The position numbers and the translations under genes are program-made. 64,000 bases of DNA from Hofstenia miamia. Its lineage: Eukaryota > Xenacoelomorpha > Acoela. The stretch spans positions 2,075,297 through 2,139,296 of the forward strand of contig SCFE01000045.1 in the NCBI GenBank assembly GCA_004352715.1, in the 5' to 3' direction. Under the pieces are notes generated by a model. The model was not told where the DNA came from, made no database searches, and saw nothing but the letters and a program-made list of their open reading frames with translations. Positions 52,401-58,400 of the stretch are shown here, piece after piece. The first letter of the stretch is position 1. Every line of letters starts with the position of its first letter.

Positions 52401-55400
52401 CGTATTTAAATGAATACAAACATGCTAATTTTACTGAAAACAATTGTTTATTAGGAGATGTTCGAAGGACTTTTTTAAATAAATATATTAATGCCAAAGC
52501 TTTTGTTAACTAACTTTAATTCCTTTAAATTCTTAAATGAAGCAGAGGCGTACGCAGGATTTTCTGACGGGAACATCATCGTCATTACCCAATGACTCCA
52601 TTACCTGCGAAAATTTTTGAAAATATTGAGAAAATATCCTAGATTTTAAATTTTTCAATTTTTTACGAATTTTTTTTTGATTTATCTAGTCAAAGTCAAA
52701 TTTGGAAACCTGACGGGGGGAGGACATTCCAAACAGGCCCCCTGCGTGCGCCACTGAAGTGAAGTGTAGTATCTATTCATTTTAAATTTGCGCTTCGCAA
52801 AAATTTTTTACTTCTCCACTAGCCTTAGGTGGACGTCTGCTTTATTTTAAAAATACCTGGCGTAAAACTTCGTATAACACATTAAATATTGTACGAAATT
52901 TGATATATTTTTATAACCAAAAACTATATCAGAATTAATGTATTAGAAATGATGCTACTATAATCAGACTCGTGAGTTTGATATGCATCGCAATAGTGCT
53001 TGTAAATCGGCTGAGAAGTCGATCCTCTTAAAAATTTACAAACCAGCAGCCGACGTAATCTATTCAAACTTTGTTTACACAGATTTGGACATCAAATTAA
53101 ATCCTAAATATTTCAGTGGGATTGGGACTAATACGCTACTAGTACCATAAATGAAGAATATTTTTTGCCAAATTTACTAAAATGGGATCACATGATACCA
53201 AGAAATTTCATGGGACTGGAATCAAATCCAGTTGTACGGGAACGAACAATTCCTGTCCGCAGAACCATAATATACAATTATTTAATTATTGCGTTAATTT
53301 ATTTGTGCATTTTGCTTAAAGTTTTGTGGAGTTTTTGTTTTGATTGTCGTGGATTTGCTGTTATAATCAAATAATCGCTGTGTATCGTGTTTGCACATCT
53401 ATTGGAATCAATAAAGTCTAAATAATTTAGAATGTGCAACACACCGCCAATGAGTTGTTAACGCATTTGGAGCATTTGAATCAGCAATATAGATCAATGT
53501 CCAGCAGTGGAGATTGTATAGATGCCTCTCCAACAGCCCGAGAATCACTGCAGAATCTCAATGTTGCTTGGTCTGATCTCTGCCAACGAGTGAGCGTAGT
53601 CGAACAGAAATTTAACGTCATTCAACGCCAAAAGGAAGAACTCAATACTTCATGTAAGAAGTTCTTACTACGCCTTGGAGATATAGAGGTGAAGCTAACT
53701 TCACTTGAGCAGAAATTCTATCCAGACCAGCAAGAGCTTCATGTTAGTATTCTGCAGTTTGTATTATGATAATCATCCACAATTGGTAAACAATGATGTT
53801 ATAATTCATGTTTTAGAAATTACAACGAAGCATGGACATGCAGAAGAGCACATACGAGTCTATGGTTCGTCTGGCGCAAGAGCTCGATGAAGTATCAGAC
53901 TCAAGCTCTGAAGGTAGTGGTAGTCAAAGAGAAATGGCGAATCTTATTCAGTTATATAACAATATAGATCAACGGCTAAAAAAGCTTTACAAGAAACAAT
54001 ATGCTGACGCTCGGGTATAATCATAATAATTTTGAAATATATATATATATATGTATACAGTAATACAATTGAATTCATGTATTTTATTGCATAGAAATGA
54101 TTTTTGCTAAATCCAAAGCAAATAATTTTGAAAAAAAAATTGCAAGTGACATAACAGAGAGTACTTGATTGTTTGAATTACGTTGGTAGGCAAGATTACA
54201 GATCAATTTTTAGAATGACTTTTTTATGGTTTTCAAGTTCAACTTTAGGTGTCAACTAAGACCACAGACACCATGAGCTCAGTTCCTTACAATTCCAGTC
54301 AATCTCTTGGTGGATTCACTCACGAATCAAATCAACCGAGAATAAACAATTTAGAAAATAATTTGCATTCTACTCCATTCTTCGCACATCGACCTAGTTT
54401 GGAAGGTTGCAGCAGTAAAAGTAGCAGTCATCGTGATTTATCCACTCAAAATCTGAGAATCAATAACAGAACGTCTACCTTGAAGCCCTATAATACGACA
54501 GGTATTTATGGAAAAATGAAATTTTTATTAAATGAATGTATGAGCAAATTGAATATTTCACTAAAGAGGATTTCAACTCATTCATAGGGCCGATTAAATC
54601 GCGTAGTTAGGACAGGCCTTAATAGGGACAAGAACAGGTTAAAGATTTTGTAGCTATAAAAGCTGTTAACAATAGTGTCATATCACTATTACTCTGTTGT
54701 TTTAATTTACAATAGACTAGTAATAAAATTTGTATTCCAATAATGATATAGTTACTTGGGATTTTGATTTTTAATGAGAATATCGTAAAAAAAACAAAAA
54801 TAATGTATATAACCAAGCAGGGTTTTCTGACAATAACAATATAATACAGTGTTTTTACATTTCTTTTGAATAACTTTGTTTAGACAAACCTCGACCTACG
54901 TTACTGGACTTGAATGAACTTTTACGTGAATGTAGTGACCGCTTATTCGACATGGAAAATGCACTCAGGGCGACAACTCCTCACCAAATCGACATGGATA
55001 ATGTTCGAAAATTCTCTCAGCTTTATTCATCAACTAGTGAAGCACTAGATACTGCTCTTGCAGTTAAATCATCGATTGCCTCACAATCTTCTATACCCAT
55101 GGATTATCAAAATAGACTTGAAGGTTTTAGTTTAACATGCTTTATATATACAATGATTTTCAATAAATGCCTATCAGAATATTCATTTTGGCTCTGTATT
55201 AATCACTTTACATAATATGACTTACATTTTACTCATTAGTTGGAATGTGTCTCCAAATTTATCACAATTTGTGTACACATTAAATGCATGGTGTACTTAA
55301 GCCTGAGTGGGCTCTTACTTTTCAAAAATGTGGCATTTGTTTAAAAATATTTAATCTACGATGAGCCATTTTTCGTCTGTCTTAAGTGAATTATTTGGGT

Positions 55401-58400
55401 CACAATCATTATCTTAGAAGGAAACCTTCTCGAGTATTACTTCATTAACTTGCACATTTAGATGCTCGGTGTCGATGGGAATCTGTGAAAAAGCGTGCTT
55501 GGTCAAAGCTGAATAGAATGAAAGAGAATGCCTCCGGTTGGTCACAGTTCACTAACGATCTCGATTCCTTGAACATTTGGATGGAGAAAGCGCATGGAAA
55601 TTTATCTTCTGATAAAATATTGGATATCAATGACCTAGAACGAGCAATAATCAAGCATAAGGTTGATTGTATTTACATTGTGTACATTATGCAACAATGA
55701 TTTTAGAATGTAATTTATAAAAGTAGAGTTCAGGCCAGATATAGATTCGGGTAGTAGGAATAATGCTTTCGGTATTATTAAGTAAAAGAAATACATTAGC
55801 TGAAACTTTCTAGTCTAAAATTATTTAGGATTTTCTATCTGAGTTGGATGACAAGAAGCGGCTGCTGGTATCTGTAAACAATTTCATGAAAACATACACA
55901 GTTGCACAGGCTGATAGAGAGCTAATCAATGAAGTGAAACATCTCAATGACGAATGGGATCTACTCTGCCAAAAAGCCAGCGATTGGCAAATCAGCCTTC
56001 AGGTAAGTTTAGCATGTAATACACAACCAGTCAATAACGTTATCGTTCGATTGAATTTAAAATTTTTTTTCCATTTTCAATCAAAAAGCCTTCTCAACTG
56101 ACTCATTATGGTCTACATCCTAACCTAATGTAACCTACTTGCTTTATGTTGCCATTGAATTTATCGATCCAACTACCTATGATGAGGTTTTCAAGAATTT
56201 GCTTGCATTTTCTAAGGGCTTGAGATTATCTTGTCTTTAATTCGGAATTATGAATCTAGTTTACGAGAAAACTCTGATTTACTTATGCAATTAGCATTAT
56301 TTTGCCATTTCCAGCAGGGTTGTAGCCAATTGTTCAGTTACGGCATAGTTGTCAAACAATTTCACCAAATACTGGGCCAATTGCATCACTTTTGAGGATT
56401 TTCAGCAATTTAACTTTAGACCATAATTCTTTTTCCCTACCAAGTTTGAAAAAGCATCAAGCCCATCTAGCTTGCAGTGAGATGGGCCTACCAAATTTCT
56501 TAAAAAATCATTAAGTAATTCCCAAGATTTTGATTAACACACACACAAACAAATATGCTTTATAATGTAATGTTTCATTAAATTGAATTTAATTTTCCAA
56601 GTGTAGTGACGCGTTTTTATCCATTACCTAGAAATCGATAAAAAGATCGATAGCATCTATTTTTCAAATTCGTTTATTTAGCTCTTTTTTAAATATTAAT
56701 TCCTCAACCGACGTTATATGAATTTCTAATTTAGGATAACTTGCTGGAGTGTCCAGACTATCATTTCATCATAGACAACATGTTTAAGTTTGTGGAACGA
56801 GTGGAGAAAGACCTAAGAGAACTATCAAAGTCTTCGCATTCCACTAGCAGAGAAGATATTCAGACTAAATTTCAACTAATTGAAGTAATTTTTTATATAA
56901 ATAATTGAATTTTTACGCAATCATGTTTGTAAAAACAATGTGTACATCGTTGCTGATCAAATCTTAAAAAAGGATGAGCGAAAAGAATTTGTTCTTCACT
57001 TAAGACATATATCATATAATTCCAAAAACACCTCTAACGCCGAGTCGAATGTATATGTATATTGTTTTGAATGTATGTATATTGTTCTGTAAAGAATATT
57101 TTAATGTGATATGGCAGATGTCAAAAAAATTGTTTTATTATTGACAAACAACTTAAAAAAAATTGAAATAACTAATTTGGCAAAAAAAATTTTCACACGG
57201 CTATTTCATTTGCTTAAAATGAGACACTTACGTATAGTTTTCAAATGGTTAGCTTTTTAATGAAATTATGTCTTTAATGATAGTTTTATGTGTTAAATAT
57301 TGAATATTTATGTTTCCACACCTTATTAGTGAAGGTCGTAGAATGTGCTCTTATCTAATCAATATTCCATTTTAGTCCACAAAGTCAGATCTTGAAAGAC
57401 AGCAGAACAAGGTGTCCCATTTGCGTGCCATGACTGATCATCTCTTTTTGAACCGCACATCGGCCAACGCCTCAAAAAGAGGGCTTCATATTGTTGAAAG
57501 CCGAATCAAAATGCTCCAAAGTCGATGCGATAAGTTATATGCATCTACGCAGCACTCCAAAAATCTCAGGGTTTGTGAACTCAATTTCCAGAATATGTGT
57601 TCATTTACCCCTCCTTTTATTTCAGATCAATAGCAAGCTTGCACAGAAATTGGAATAACATTTTTCCATTCTTTAAACAAACTATAATTCAAATTTAACA
57701 CTCATTTTGTTTAGAAAAATAACGCTTTCAATTTAATTATTTCGTCTTCATTAAAATCTAATAGTTATTAAAGGCCAGTATAATGTTCAATCCTATGGCT
57801 GAAGCCTGAGTAACGTTTTCGGCCAGGAAATGCTAAAAATATATAAGAATAAGTTCACGTAACTAATAATAATAATTTTCCATTACTTCAAATTTAGATT
57901 TTGTTTGGCCAACTTTTCAAATGTATTTGTGATGCTTAGTTCACTGATTTGATTTGAATTTGCACTAGATGAAATCGTATGATTGAGTTCAATGTTAATT
58001 CTATTGCAAAAATTAATTTATTTTAATAAATTTTGCATTCGATTTTTCTCAGTGAAGTCAACAATCAGACCAGGACCAGGCCCCACCACCGCCGGGGTCA
58101 AAATTTGGTCAGTTTTTGCACTGCTAATTTTTTCAGTGTTTAGCTTTCAAAACTCGCTAACTTTGTTGAAAATTTCACATTTTTAAAACAAAATCAAGAT
58201 TTGTGTTACACACAAATATCAATTTCATTGCTTTCGATTCATTAATAAGAATTTATCAAAATATATTTTATGTCTTCATTTTTAGTATTATTTTGCTTCT
58301 TATTGTTCCTATTTCATTCAGACGTCTTTCAATAAACAAAATTATAATGAATAAAGTCAAATTAAACCAGTTTACCATGAAGGTCATATTCTTCAAAGCC

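Larger units (their letters stand above)
50637..54123 (+). repeat. 3,487-bp direct duplication, copy 2
   Basis: Second copy, running without N into the downstream gene. Exons repeat at 51516-51678, 51745-51932, 52247-52397, 53431-53742 and 53817-54014. Confidence 0.95.
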
